Below are positions 1 through 7,716 of a stretch of 9,051 nucleotides of DNA, piece by piece. The position numbers were made by a program, and so were the translations under genes. The DNA comes from Candidatus Omnitrophota bacterium (GTDB lineage: Bacteria; Omnitrophota; Koll11; JAHIPI01): the NCBI GenBank assembly GCA_028718265.1, contig JAQUMG010000064.1, forward strand, positions 1 to 9,051. The letters run 5' to 3'. The number at the start of each line of letters is the position of its first letter. Position 1 is the stretch's first letter. The notes under the pieces were generated by a model. It was not told the DNA's origin and searched no databases. It saw only the letters and a list, made by a program, of their open reading frames with translations.

Positions 1-604
1 CCACTATCATGCCGCGCTGCCCTTTGCCCACCGGGGTCAGCATATCCATAACGCGCATAGAAATATCTTCGGATTCATTCTCCAGGATGAAGCGCTCATT
101 AGGATAAAGAGGCGTAAGATTATCAAACAATACCCTCTCCTTTGACTTATCCGGATTCTCATAGTTCACCGCCTCTACTTTAAGAAGCGCGAAATATCTT
201 TCCCCTTCTTTCGGCGGCCTGATCTGGCCGCTTACCGTATCGCCCGTACTGAGATCGAATTTGCGTATCTGTGAAGGCGATACATAAATATCGTCGGGAC
301 AAGGCAGATAATTGTAATTCGGGCTCCTCAGGAAACCAAAACCGTCCTGAAGGACTTCAAGCACGCCTTCGCCGAAGAGCAAACCGTTCTTCTCTGCCTG
401 AGCCTGCAGGATCTTGAATATGAGGTCCTGCTTTTTAAGCGCACTGACGCCGTTTACGCTGAACTGTTTCGCGATCTTGCTCAATTCCGATATCTTCATC
501 TCTTTGAGCTTTTCTATCTTTATTTCGCCTTCATGGCCGGCGCGCTCGGGTGTTTTTTCCGCGGATTTTTCCGCGGCTTTCTTTGTTTTAGTATTTTCTT
601 CCAC
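1..604 (-). CDS. rho: Transcription termination factor Rho, N-terminal part (cut by window edge)
   Basis: Rho is the hexameric RNA-dependent ATPase/helicase that ends transcription of untranslated RNA in the cytoplasm. The 201 codons present begin with a Lys/Glu/Ala-rich extension (residues 1-35). The Rho N-terminal helical domain follows (about 36-75), then the cold-shock-like RNA-binding domain (about 85-145) with GFGFLRSPNYNYLP, DDIYVSPSQIRKFDLSTGD and GQIRPPKEGERYFALL. These are near-identical to Rho signatures. The fragment ends at TPVGKGQRGMIV, just before the Walker A loop, so the ATPase domain lies off the left edge. The start is GTG at 602-604, chosen because GGGAGGAG sits 7 bases upstream and the homology leaves no better start. 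The start overlaps the 3' end of coaE by 17 bases, which suggests translational coupling. Family assignment is near certain; only the exact start is inferred. Confidence 0.96.
   Translation of the reverse strand, partial: MEENTKTKKAAEKSAEKTPERAGHEGEIKIEKLKEMKISELSKIAKQFSVNGVSALKKQDLIFKILQAQAEKNGLLFGEGVLEVLQDGFGFLRSPNYNYLPCPDDIYVSPSQIRKFDLSTGDTVSGQIRPPKEGERYFALLKVEAVNYENPDKSKERVLFDNLTPLYPNERFILENESEDISMRVMDMLTPVGKGQRGMIV
554..577 (-). repeat. 12-base tandem duplication in the rho 5' coding region
   Basis: Read on the minus strand, two 12-base units follow each other and differ only in the first base (GCCGCGGAAAAA, then TCCGCGGAAAAA). They encode A-A-E-K and S-A-E-K in the charged N-terminal extension of Rho. 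Because CCGCGG is its own reverse complement, the two copies (559-564 and 571-576) can also pair as a 6-bp stem around a 6-base loop. No U-run follows in the mRNA sense, so it is not an intrinsic terminator. Confidence 0.6.
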
Positions 605-1217
605 TTTTAATCTCCTCCCATATTTTTTTGACTATCTTTTTAACATCTTTCCTGCTGCCTTCGTTATCTATTACATAATCCGCCATACGAACTTTCTCCT
701 TTAGCGGTAATTGATTTTTTATGCGCTGTCTTATTCCGGTGACACTCAGACCCGTATTTTTTCGTGCTCTCTCTATCTGAATCTCCGGACCGGTCGCTAC
801 TACTATCAGCACATCCACCATCTTGTGCATATCGGCCTCTATTAACAGCGGCGCATCTATGACAATGGCCGGGGTACGCCCTTTCTTTGCGACAGCCTCT
901 ATGGCCTTTTTAATATCGTTTATAACTGCGGGGTGGATTATACCGCACAATTTGTCCAACGGTTTCCTGTCGCAAAACACTACAGCCGCAAGCTTAGTCC
1001 TGTCAATAGCACCTGACTTGGCAAGTACCCCTCTGCCGAATTCCTTCAGAATTTTTCCGTATACCTGCATATCCTTCCGGATCAATCTGTGCGCAATTTT
1101 GTCGGCATCGAATACTCTCGCGCCGAGCTTTTTAAACATTGCCGCGATCGTACTTTTCCCTGTGCCGAAACTGCCTGTTATGCCGATTATGATCGGCCTT
1201 GCGGCTTTTTTATTCAT
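588..1217 (-). CDS. coaE: Dephospho-CoA kinase
   Basis: This enzyme phosphorylates the 3'-hydroxyl of dephospho-CoA with ATP, the last step of coenzyme A synthesis, in the cytoplasm. The protein is 209 aa, a normal length for the family. Visible marks are the P-loop GSFGTGKST (residues 15-23), FDADKIAH (36-43) for substrate binding, IIHPAV (93-98), VIDAPLLIEA (119-128) in the position of the family's 'PLLfE' segment, and ADYVIDNEGS (179-188) near the C-terminus. I chose the ATG at 1215-1217, with GGAG 10 bases upstream. A longer reading from a TTG at 1259 would add 14 residues (MAKGLIGLKRRNDR) encoded inside polA and lacks support. The gene starts 4 bases after the polA stop and overlaps rho by 17 bases. 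Confidence 0.95.
   Translation of the reverse strand: MNKKAARPIIIGITGSFGTGKSTIAAMFKKLGARVFDADKIAHRLIRKDMQVYGKILKEFGRGVLAKSGAIDRTKLAAVVFCDRKPLDKLCGIIHPAVINDIKKAIEAVAKKGRTPAIVIDAPLLIEADMHKMVDVLIVVATGPEIQIERARKNTGLSVTGIRQRIKNQLPLKEKVRMADYVIDNEGSRKDVKKIVKKIWEEIKSGRKY
612..619 (-). promoter_or_regulatory. Shine-Dalgarno site of rho, inside coaE
   Basis: GGGAGGAG on the minus strand lies 7 bases before the rho GTG and within the last codons of coaE. It is one of the two strongest ribosome-binding sites in the window and fixes the GTG as the Rho start. Ribosomes finishing coaE pass directly over it. Confidence 0.8.
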
Positions 1218-1221
1218 GCGA

Positions 1222-3903
1222 TCATTTCTCCGTTTCAAGCCAATTAGGCCCTTCGCCAATGCTGACGAGAATGGGAACTTGCAATTTAAAAACGCTTTCC
1301 ATTTCTGCTTTCACGATTTTTTTCAGTTCTACGGCCTCGTCTTTCTTTACCTCAAAAACAAGTTCGTCGTGGACCTGAAGTATCATCTTGCTCTTAAGGC
1401 CGTTCTTTTCAAACACGCGCGAGATGTTAAGCATCGCGACTTTTATAAGATCGGCGGCGGAGCCCTGTATGGGCGTATTTATTGCGACCCTTTCGGCAAA
1501 CTGGCGTATATTTATATTCGGGCTGTTTATCTCAGGCACATACCGCCGCCGGTTGAGTATCGTAGTAACATATCCCTGTTCCCGCGCCGTTTCGATCGTC
1601 CCGTCAAGGTATTTCCTTACGCCCTGATAACGCTCAAAATAATTCTGAATAAATTTTTCCGCATCGGCGACATCTATTTCCAGGTCGCGCGATAATCCGT
1701 ACGGGCTCATGCCGTAGACTATGCCGAAATTGACGGTCTTCGCCTGCGACCGCATTTTCTTCGTGACGTCCTTCTCTTTTACGCCGAAGACCAGAGACGC
1801 AGTATATGTATGTATATCATGGCCTTTCCTGAAAGCAGTTATGAGGTTTTCGTCGCCGGATAAGTGTGCTAAAATACGCAGCTCGATCTGCGAGTAGTCG
1901 GCAGAAATAAGCGTATCCTTTTTATCCAGCGGCACAAACGCCCTGCGAATCTCTCTACCGATATCCGTCTTGATCGGAATATTCTGCAGGTTAGGGTCGC
2001 TGCTCGAAAGCCTTCCCGTCGCCGTAACGGTCTGATTGAATGACGTGTGGATCTTCTGCGTTTTTTTATTTATAAGCTCCGGAAGCGAATCTATATATGT
2101 AGATTTAAGTTTAGAGAGGCTCCTGTATTCCAGAATAAGCCCTATGAGCGGATTGCCGGGTGCTAATTTCTTCAGGACCGATTCGTCCGTAGATATGCCT
2201 GTCTTTGTTCTTTTTATTACCGGCAGCTTCATTTTTTCGAAGAGGATATTCGAAAGTTGCTGCGGTGAATTTATGTTGAACTCACAGCCTGCGATAGAAT
2301 ATATATCCCGCGTCAGGGCACTCAGCTCTTTTTCCATCCTCACCGACATATCCGCCAGAAACTTTGTGTCAATAGCAATGCCGGCAAGCTCCATCTCTGC
2401 CAGAACCTCTACCAGGGGCATCTCGACTTCGTTAAACAGCTTATCGAGCCCTTTTTCTTTCAGCTTCTTTTCGAATATCATCATTGCTCTCAGAGTCACG
2501 TCCGCATCTTCGCACGAATATCTGGATACGCGGTCGACATCAACTTCTTCAAGGGTAACGGCGCTCTTGCCTTTGCCTATAAGATCGGTTATCGGGATCA
2601 TTTTATAGCTCAGGCATTCCATCGCTATGTCTTCGAGATTGTGATTCAGCTTCGACGGATTCAGTAAATACGAGGCGACCATCGTATCGAAATATATGCC
2701 CGCGAGCTTTATCCCCTGATTGCGCAATATCACGTACTCATATTTTATATTCTGCCCTGATTTCCTTATCCCGGCGTCTTCTAACAGCGGCCTCAGGCTT
2801 TCAAGCGCCCAGCTTCTTTCTATGTCGCTGTCCGATCCGATCCCTGCCAGCGTAGCAATTTCCCGTCTGAATGCAACATAATAGGCCTCGCCTTTTTTAA
2901 AGGAAAAAGATATGCCGATAGGACGGGCGATCATCGGATCTGTTCCGGTGGTTTCAAAATCCAGCACAAAAAGGTCTGTCTTCCGCAATTTCTTCAACAG
3001 CTCATCAAAGGTGTTTTTATCCTTTATCAAATAATATTTTGAATCAAGCGACGTCTGCGGCGCGTATTCCTGAATCAGACTTTTAAATTCAAGACGCTTG
3101 AACAACACTACGAGTTTTTCCGTATCCGGCTCTTTGATCTTCATGGCCTCAAGGTCTATATCGAGCGGCACTTTATCATCCAGCAGCGCAAGCTCTCTGC
3201 TCAGGCGCGCCTTATCGGCATTTTCCATTATTAACCGCCGCCTGGCTTCAGACTTGATCCGCTCCGGTTTATTTAAAATCTCATCCAGCGTGTCAAACTC
3301 CTGTATCAGCGAAACTGCCGTTTTCTCGCCAAAACCGGGCACGCCGGTTATATTGTCCGAAGTATCGCCCATCAATGCCAGGAGGTCTACTATCTTATCC
3401 GGTCCGACACCGTAACGCTCCCTGACCTTCTCCTCGTCATATACCAATCCCTCTTTATGCGTGGAATAAACCTTAATGTGAGGATTTACAAGCTGCAGGG
3501 CGTCTTTGTCACCCGTCACGATGTAAACATCGAGCGATTTTCCTGCCAATTTTCGCGCTATAGTCGCTATTATATCGTCGGCTTCGAACCCCTCCTTTTC
3601 AAAAATAGGGATATTGTACGCTCGCACCACATCTTTTATTACGGGCATCTGGGCAATTAACGCGTCGGGCATCGGTTTCCTGTGTATTTTATACTCTTCA
3701 TATTTCTTATGACGGAATGTAGGCCCTTTCAGATCAAAAGTGATCGCCAGATAATCCGGTTTCTCGTCCTTAACCATCTTACGCAGCATGGAAATGAAAC
3801 CGTAAACAGCGTTCGTCGGCTCGCCGTGTGAATTCGCAAGCTCTCTTATCGCGTAAAACGCTCTGTAGCAGAATGAATTTCCGTCGATCAGGAATAGTTT
3901 CAT
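1222..3903 (-). CDS. polA: DNA polymerase I
   Basis: Cytoplasmic repair and Okazaki-fragment-processing polymerase, 893 aa, with all three classical domains. The 5' nuclease (1 to about 285) has its metal-binding acids in place: D7, D57, E107/D109/D110, D132/D134 and D180/D183. The 3'-5' exonuclease (about 290-485) has Exo I D315/E317 (DFETTG) and Exo III Y462/D466 (YSCED). Its Exo II position reads NIKYE, with E389 where E. coli has D424. The polymerase domain (about 490-893) has motif A DYSQIELRILAHLS (D669), the O-helix R718/K722/F726/Y730 and motif C VHDE (D846, E847). Phe at 726 is the residue typical of bacterial Pol I. The ATG at 3901-3903 follows the stop of the upstream peptidase gene by one base, with only a weak ribosome site, so translation is probably coupled. 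coaE follows after 4 bases. Confidence 0.98.
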   Translation of the reverse strand: MKLFLIDGNSFCYRAFYAIRELANSHGEPTNAVYGFISMLRKMVKDEKPDYLAITFDLKGPTFRHKKYEEYKIHRKPMPDALIAQMPVIKDVVRAYNIPIFEKEGFEADDIIATIARKLAGKSLDVYIVTGDKDALQLVNPHIKVYSTHKEGLVYDEEKVRERYGVGPDKIVDLLALMGDTSDNITGVPGFGEKTAVSLIQEFDTLDEILNKPERIKSEARRRLIMENADKARLSRELALLDDKVPLDIDLEAMKIKEPDTEKLVVLFKRLEFKSLIQEYAPQTSLDSKYYLIKDKNTFDELLKKLRKTDLFVLDFETTGTDPMIARPIGISFSFKKGEAYYVAFRREIATLAGIGSDSDIERSWALESLRPLLEDAGIRKSGQNIKYEYVILRNQGIKLAGIYFDTMVASYLLNPSKLNHNLEDIAMECLSYKMIPITDLIGKGKSAVTLEEVDVDRVSRYSCEDADVTLRAMMIFEKKLKEKGLDKLFNEVEMPLVEVLAEMELAGIAIDTKFLADMSVRMEKELSALTRDIYSIAGCEFNINSPQQLSNILFEKMKLPVIKRTKTGISTDESVLKKLAPGNPLIGLILEYRSLSKLKSTYIDSLPELINKKTQKIHTSFNQTVTATGRLSSSDPNLQNIPIKTDIGREIRRAFVPLDKKDTLISADYSQIELRILAHLSGDENLITAFRKGHDIHTYTASLVFGVKEKDVTKKMRSQAKTVNFGIVYGMSPYGLSRDLEIDVADAEKFIQNYFERYQGVRKYLDGTIETAREQGYVTTILNRRRYVPEINSPNINIRQFAERVAINTPIQGSAADLIKVAMLNISRVFEKNGLKSKMILQVHDELVFEVKKDEAVELKKIVKAEMESVFKLQVPILVSIGEGPNWLETEK
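1226..1231 (-). promoter_or_regulatory. Shine-Dalgarno site deciding the coaE start
   Basis: GGAGAA (minus strand) lies in the last sense codons of polA, with GGAG 10 bases before the ATG at 1217. It favours this ATG over an in-frame TTG at 1259, which would give a 42-base longer reading overlapping polA. Confidence 0.6.
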
Positions 3904-3904
3904 A

Positions 3905-4705
3905 TTAATATTTTCGTTTCACGAACTCAAGCCACCGGATTTCGAGATCATTGACACCGTTTTTATACTTCCATTGATATGATTTCTTCAGCGCCGTGTC
4001 GGTTGAGTCACCGTTTTTGAGATACGTCAAAAATTTACCGTATGATGTCCGGATATTATCGGTAATTAGGTGCGCGACAACACTGGCCGACTCTGCATAG
4101 AAAAGTTCCACGTTGTCCTCCGGCACCGCCTGGATGCCGGTCAGCTCGCTGAGCTTTATATAGGTATCGCCCTTGATATTCTGCTTGATAAATTGTTTTT
4201 GCCGATATAACGAGGTCTGGTCCTCTTCTTCAAATTGCGCCATACCCTCTTCAAGCCATAGCGGCATTCTTTTTTTGTCCATAAACAGGTGGAAAAGCAT
4301 ATGGGTAAGCTCGTGCGGGAAAACAGCAGCCTTGAGATTTCGCGAATTCTCGAATGCCGAAAATCTCAGCGGGCTAAACTGCGCCTGTCCGCCGGACCAT
4401 TCGGGTGCACCGGTCGCCTTCATGTAATCGGCCTTAGTTTTATAGAGATATATTTCGCACTTATCTTTACCTGTCCATGGCCGGAATTCCGCCACACCGA
4501 AATGCCCTAAGATTTTTTTATAATAGTACTCCGCTTTCCAGATAAGGTCATTCGCCAGATCCCGATTGTTATGATAGATAACAAAGTGTCCCTTTTCCAG
4601 CTTTTCGAAATCCGCTGCCTGGGTTTGAAGTCCCGCCGAAAAAGCAAACAGCGCCGGCAAAACAACCGCAACGCGGCATATTCTAGTAAATAACTTTATA
4701 GACAT
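3905..4705 (-). CDS. Exported peptidase MA-like zinc metallopeptidase (second copy)
   Basis: Predicted exported metallopeptidase of the gluzincin type, 266 aa. Residues 1-31 look like a signal peptide (basic start, hydrophobic core about 11-25, QTQAAD). The zinc site is HELTH (H131, E132, H135) with the third ligand E153 in LWLEEGMAQ, 18 residues after H135. YAESASVV at 203-210 is the other conserved patch of the family. The region before the active site has an alternating beta-strand pattern ([12 protein letters not shown]), as in peptidase MA-like domains. I chose the ATG at 4703-4705, with GGAT 6 bases upstream. An upstream TTG at 4735 would put ten polar residues before the signal peptide. 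The start overlaps the GT-C gene by 23 bases and the stop is one base from polA. It is a diverged paralogue of the gene at 6558-7364. Substrate unknown. Confidence 0.8.
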   Translation of the reverse strand: MSIKLFTRICRVAVVLPALFAFSAGLQTQAADFEKLEKGHFVIYHNNRDLANDLIWKAEYYYKKILGHFGVAEFRPWTGKDKCEIYLYKTKADYMKATGAPEWSGGQAQFSPLRFSAFENSRNLKAAVFPHELTHMLFHLFMDKKRMPLWLEEGMAQFEEEDQTSLYRQKQFIKQNIKGDTYIKLSELTGIQAVPEDNVELFYAESASVVAHLITDNIRTSYGKFLTYLKNGDSTDTALKKSYQWKYKNGVNDLEIRWLEFVKRKY

Positions 4706-6548
4706 TAAAATATCCGTTGTTATAGAGCAGTTCAAAATGCTTTAAATCCGGTTTCGTAAAACCTGCGCTCATACTGCCGCTGAATTTTTTGCCGTAGTGG
4801 TCAAACGTAAAATCCCGGCTGTCCGGCGGAAGCGCCTCGAGGATAAAGCCTATATCGCGTTTATTTATTTCCATGTGTGTGGTTATGTACCGCCAGCTTG
4901 ACCGGCCGCCTGCCATATACGTACCATGCGGAAAAACAATATAGGTCACACCCCATTCTTTGCACAGGTCAAATAACGGTCCTTCGCCTTCCGTAAATAA
5001 TGTCTCAGCCCACTTCATCGTCTTGTCCCGTATCTCTTTCGATTCGAGCTTCGCGTGAAGATTGATCGCGCGGCCTGTATACGCCAGTATCTCCGGCGAA
5101 TAACGCGGCGGCGCAAGGATCACGTCGCTTTGGACGGTTTTTAATTTGATCCAGTTGAGCAAATCAACGATATAAACGGTGTCCCCTATGTATGCGCTCG
5201 CATGCGAGACCTTTATTATTTCAAATGCAATAACGCAGATTATGAGCGCTGACGCAAGTGCCTTCTGTAATTTCTGCCGGGCTAATACAAGCAAACCGCC
5301 GGTCCAGATAGACAAAAGGAATATCGTAAAAACCATAAGCCGATTTACGAATAAATATAAAATACCGAAAGCCGCAAAAAGATACAATAGTAAATCAATA
5401 CCGCCATCCAGTCCGTTTTTATCCTTAATCATCTTCCTCGACACGATTAAAATAAGCGGCAGGCCGAGAATCAGGGCCGGTACAAAATATTCGACCGCCT
5501 CCCGTAACGGGGGCGAGCTATGCGCCACGTCCCACAGCATGCGGCTGTCCGAAGATAAGAGACTGGGATTGAACGGCTTTGACCCCAGGAACCGCAGTGA
5601 GTCGATACCGAGCGAATAAACATGATAATATACGCCGAAATGCTTAGACAGAAATGAAAGCCCGAATACAAGGATCGCGGTTAGCGCGGCAAATATAAGC
5701 GCGAGCATGCGGTGATTCCTGATATTTCTTTTCAGATAAAAAATAGGCAATAGCGCAAAGCCTAAAAGCATCGGCGAAGATATTACGAAAGACAGCTCTC
5801 GCAGATACGGGATCAGCGCTCCGGCGGCTATCGATGATATCATAAGAGCGCCGTACTGAATAAGGGTGTTTCGCCTGCTGAAAAAAATCGCGCGATAGGC
5901 GATGAACAAAAACGCAAGCATAAGATAAAATTGGGTAAAATGCCACGCTGCCAGCGAGATAAACATACATACCCCTGAAAGCACGCTATAAACATATACC
6001 TTTCGCAGTGGGCATTTTTCATCCTCGGCAAATACCATAAAAAGTATATTTCCGAAAATAAACGGCAGCGCAAATGCCTCCTTAAGAAATCCGAGGCCGA
6101 TGGTCCTGTTGACTGCCGCCGGAGTCACGGTGTAAAACAGAGCCGCGAAAATGGCAGCGGCATTGTTTTTCGTAGCATATCTGGCGAGTATATACACGAT
6201 AAAAAGCGGAATAAGGCCGAATATCATGACAAAATTCCGCACGAATTCGCTAAAATCAGAACCGCGGGCGAATATCCGGTACAAGATTCCCACAAAATAC
6301 TCCATAACCATGGATTCCTTGCGGAATACCTGAAATCCTTCCGGATACTGTATTTTGTAGCAAACTTCCGGTACCTTCTCGCCCTTAGATACCAATTCGG
6401 CGAAATAGTAATGAAAAGCATTTATATTCGTAAACGGAGTAAACGGGCCTATGGAGCTTCTTTTATATACATCGGCTCTTAAAAGAAAGCCCACGATGAA
6501 TATGGCTATGAGCAGTATTGCGGTTTTAGCGCTTGTGCGTAGGTTCAC
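4683..6548 (-). CDS. Polytopic GT-C-fold membrane protein, STT3/AglB-like
   Basis: A 621-aa inner-membrane protein with about 12-13 hydrophobic segments (first at about 9-24, last about 430-446) and a soluble C-terminal domain of about 170 residues. This is the architecture of GT-C glycosyltransferases such as the oligosaccharyltransferase STT3/AglB/PglB. STT3-like points are a first outer loop [13 protein letters not shown] (39-51), [13 protein letters not shown] (147-159) where STT3 has its second acidic motif, [10 protein letters not shown] (401-410) late in the membrane region, and [20 protein letters not shown] (483-502), comparable with the segment after WWDYG. The acidic metal ligands look degenerate (N41/N43 in place of Asp; only E157 kept), and no WWDYG is present. 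The start is GTG at 6546-6548, 9 bases after the upstream stop and without a clear ribosome site, so it may be coupled. An undecaprenyl-linked sugar transferase (ArnT/PMT-like) is an alternative. Substrate unknown. Confidence 0.65.
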   Translation of the reverse strand: MNLRTSAKTAILLIAIFIVGFLLRADVYKRSSIGPFTPFTNINAFHYYFAELVSKGEKVPEVCYKIQYPEGFQVFRKESMVMEYFVGILYRIFARGSDFSEFVRNFVMIFGLIPLFIVYILARYATKNNAAAIFAALFYTVTPAAVNRTIGLGFLKEAFALPFIFGNILFMVFAEDEKCPLRKVYVYSVLSGVCMFISLAAWHFTQFYLMLAFLFIAYRAIFFSRRNTLIQYGALMISSIAAGALIPYLRELSFVISSPMLLGFALLPIFYLKRNIRNHRMLALIFAALTAILVFGLSFLSKHFGVYYHVYSLGIDSLRFLGSKPFNPSLLSSDSRMLWDVAHSSPPLREAVEYFVPALILGLPLILIVSRKMIKDKNGLDGGIDLLLYLFAAFGILYLFVNRLMVFTIFLLSIWTGGLLVLARQKLQKALASALIICVIAFEIIKVSHASAYIGDTVYIVDLLNWIKLKTVQSDVILAPPRYSPEILAYTGRAINLHAKLESKEIRDKTMKWAETLFTEGEGPLFDLCKEWGVTYIVFPHGTYMAGGRSSWRYITTHMEINKRDIGFILEALPPDSRDFTFDHYGKKFSGSMSAGFTKPDLKHFELLYNNGYFNVYKVIY

Positions 6549-6557
6549 TATATTAGT

Positions 6558-7364
6558 CTATTTTTTAAGGAATTTAAGCCAGGCATCATTAAGCTGCGAT
6601 ACATCTTTCATTTGAGGGTGATATGTAGAAAAAAGCGCTTCATTAATATCCTTGCCTCCGGAAACCATTTTCCTTGAAAAGGATGTAAATTTTGCTCCGC
6701 CGTATTCCGCTAATAAAAACTCTACCAGGCTGGCGGATTCGGCGTAAAAAAGGCTTCTTGTATTCAAATCTGCGGGATAACTGTTATATTTGGTTATTTC
6801 GGACGCGGGTATAAGCGTTTGTGATTCCAGCGCTTCTTTTACCTCGATCCGGTATTGTCTCGATGTCTCTTCGTAGGATGCTATGCCTTCGTTAAGCCAA
6901 AGCGGCACGCGGGCATCTATCTTCAACCCGGCAGTGATCTCTTTAAATAATAGATGCGTAATCTCGTGGGGAAGTACTTCATCCAAAAGATTATCACTCA
7001 AAAAGCTGTAGATCTCGGCGGGTTTTCGTGCAGATCTCGGAATTGCAATTCCACCTGTATTGGCGACATTATAGCCGAGCAATGTAAGTTTGTCAAGATA
7101 ATCTTGGTAATTTTTAAAAATATATACCTGCGGCTTCTTCTTGAGCATGCTGCTGCAATCCAGATCCTTCAAAAAACGGCTGTAATACGCTTCAAGACCT
7201 GCCGCAACAATTTCAGCGTCTTTCTGGGCAGGAGCCCAGACCGAAAAATTCATGGTATTCTTATATCCGCCGAGCACACCAAACGGCACCTTCGCGGCCG
7301 TTGCGGACAAGGACAGCGGCAATAAAAGTACGAGAAAAACTGAGGCGAGCTTTATATGTTTCAT
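6558..7364 (-). CDS. Exported peptidase MA-like zinc metallopeptidase (first copy)
   Basis: Predicted periplasmic or cell-surface metallopeptidase, 268 aa. Residues 1-24 form a clear signal peptide (KHIK, then a leucine-rich core, then SATAA-K). The zinc motif is HEITH (H133, E134, H137), and the third ligand is E159 in LWLNEGIASYEE, 22 residues after H137. FYAESASLVEFL (206-217) closes the conserved core. The segment PQVYIFKNYQDYLDKL before the active site matches the beta-strand region of peptidase MA-like domains. The ATG at 7362-7364 follows a 34-base gap, the longest in the window, with only a poor ribosome site (AAGAT). It shares the same blocks in the same order with the gene at 3905-4705, so the two are paralogues separated by the GT-C gene. 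Family assignment is fairly sure; substrate and partners are unknown. Confidence 0.82.
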   Translation of the reverse strand: MKHIKLASVFLVLLLPLSLSATAAKVPFGVLGGYKNTMNFSVWAPAQKDAEIVAAGLEAYYSRFLKDLDCSSMLKKKPQVYIFKNYQDYLDKLTLLGYNVANTGGIAIPRSARKPAEIYSFLSDNLLDEVLPHEITHLLFKEITAGLKIDARVPLWLNEGIASYEETSRQYRIEVKEALESQTLIPASEITKYNSYPADLNTRSLFYAESASLVEFLLAEYGGAKFTSFSRKMVSGGKDINEALFSTYHPQMKDVSQLNDAWLKFLKK

Positions 7365-7398
7365 TATTAATCTTGCGGTATGCAGGCTTAAGAGGCGG

Positions 7399-7716
7399 CT
7401 AATTATCCTTATTCTTTTTGATGAGTTTTACGGCAGTGCCGGAACCGTAGAGGTAGCCGAATCCGCTGTAATAAGTAACGCCGATTACGTAGTCAGCGCC
7501 CATGTCTGCGGCCTGTTCTCGCAGCGCTCTGTCTATCCTGTCGGGCATAGTTTCGCTGCTTCGGTAAGAGACAATGCCCAATATTTCATAATCCGCTTTT
7601 AAATCGACGGTGGAAAGAATTACACCTTTATTACCCGCCGCTTCGGCGGCCGGCGCATAAAAGACAATGACCGCAAAAAGAAATACTATAACGAAGAGGG
7701 ACAATTTTTTAATCAT
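7399..7716 (-). CDS. Small exported protein resembling YbjQ/UPF0145
   Basis: A 105-aa protein with a strong signal peptide (MIKKL, hydrophobic 6-20, PAAEAA, cleavage near residue 27). It has no lipobox cysteine, so it should be soluble in the periplasm or secreted. The mature part of about 78 residues reads like the YbjQ (UPF0145/DUF74) fold: a strand DYEILGIVSY (42-51), a helix ending in REQAADMGADYVIGVTYY (66-83), and a final strand GSGTAVKL (91-98). YbjQ proteins have the same order of 'A...LGADAVVG' and 'V.GTAVK' but are normally cytoplasmic and of unknown function. The start ATG overlaps the secretin stop as ATGA and has a strong ribosome site, indicating tight coupling to the secretin gene. 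The fold call comes from motif resemblance only. Confidence 0.6.
   Translation of the reverse strand: MIKKLSLFVIVFLFAVIVFYAPAAEAAGNKGVILSTVDLKADYEILGIVSYRSSETMPDRIDRALREQAADMGADYVIGVTYYSGFGYLYGSGTAVKLIKKNKDN

Noticed and set aside
559..576. CCGCGG stem-loop as an intrinsic terminator
   Set aside because: In the mRNA sense it is followed by an A-run, not a U-run, and it is inside the rho coding region. On the plus strand the following sequence is T-rich, but no plus-strand gene ends there.
1218..1259. Longer coaE reading starting at TTG 1259
   Set aside because: The extra 14 residues overlap polA and precede the normal family start. The ATG at 1217 has a suitable ribosome site.
823..1695. 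A 290-codon open frame on the plus strand
   Set aside because: It runs antisense across coaE and the polA 3' end, whose motifs are unmistakable. Its translation has no recognisable domain, so it is a by-product of codon use on the other strand.
2036..2608. A 190-codon plus-strand open frame rich in Ser, Ile and Phe
   Set aside because: It is antisense to the exonuclease and polymerase domains of polA. The serine-rich translation is typical of a reverse-strand shadow.
4706..4735. Longer peptidase reading starting at TTG 4735
   Set aside because: It would place ten polar residues ahead of the signal peptide. The ATG at 4705 has GGAT at good spacing.
5179..5619. A 146-codon plus-strand open frame
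   Set aside because: It is antisense to the C-terminal half of the GT-C gene, with no ribosome site or domain signal.
7365..7398. Largest gap considered as a promoter or small RNA region
   Set aside because: At 34 bases it is too short for a full promoter plus leader, and I saw no -35/-10 pair or stem-loop in it.
7637..7650. GCCGC-TTCG-GCGGC perfect short stem as a terminator
   Set aside because: It lies in the signal-peptide codons of the YbjQ-like gene, is only 5 bp and is not followed by a T-run on either strand.
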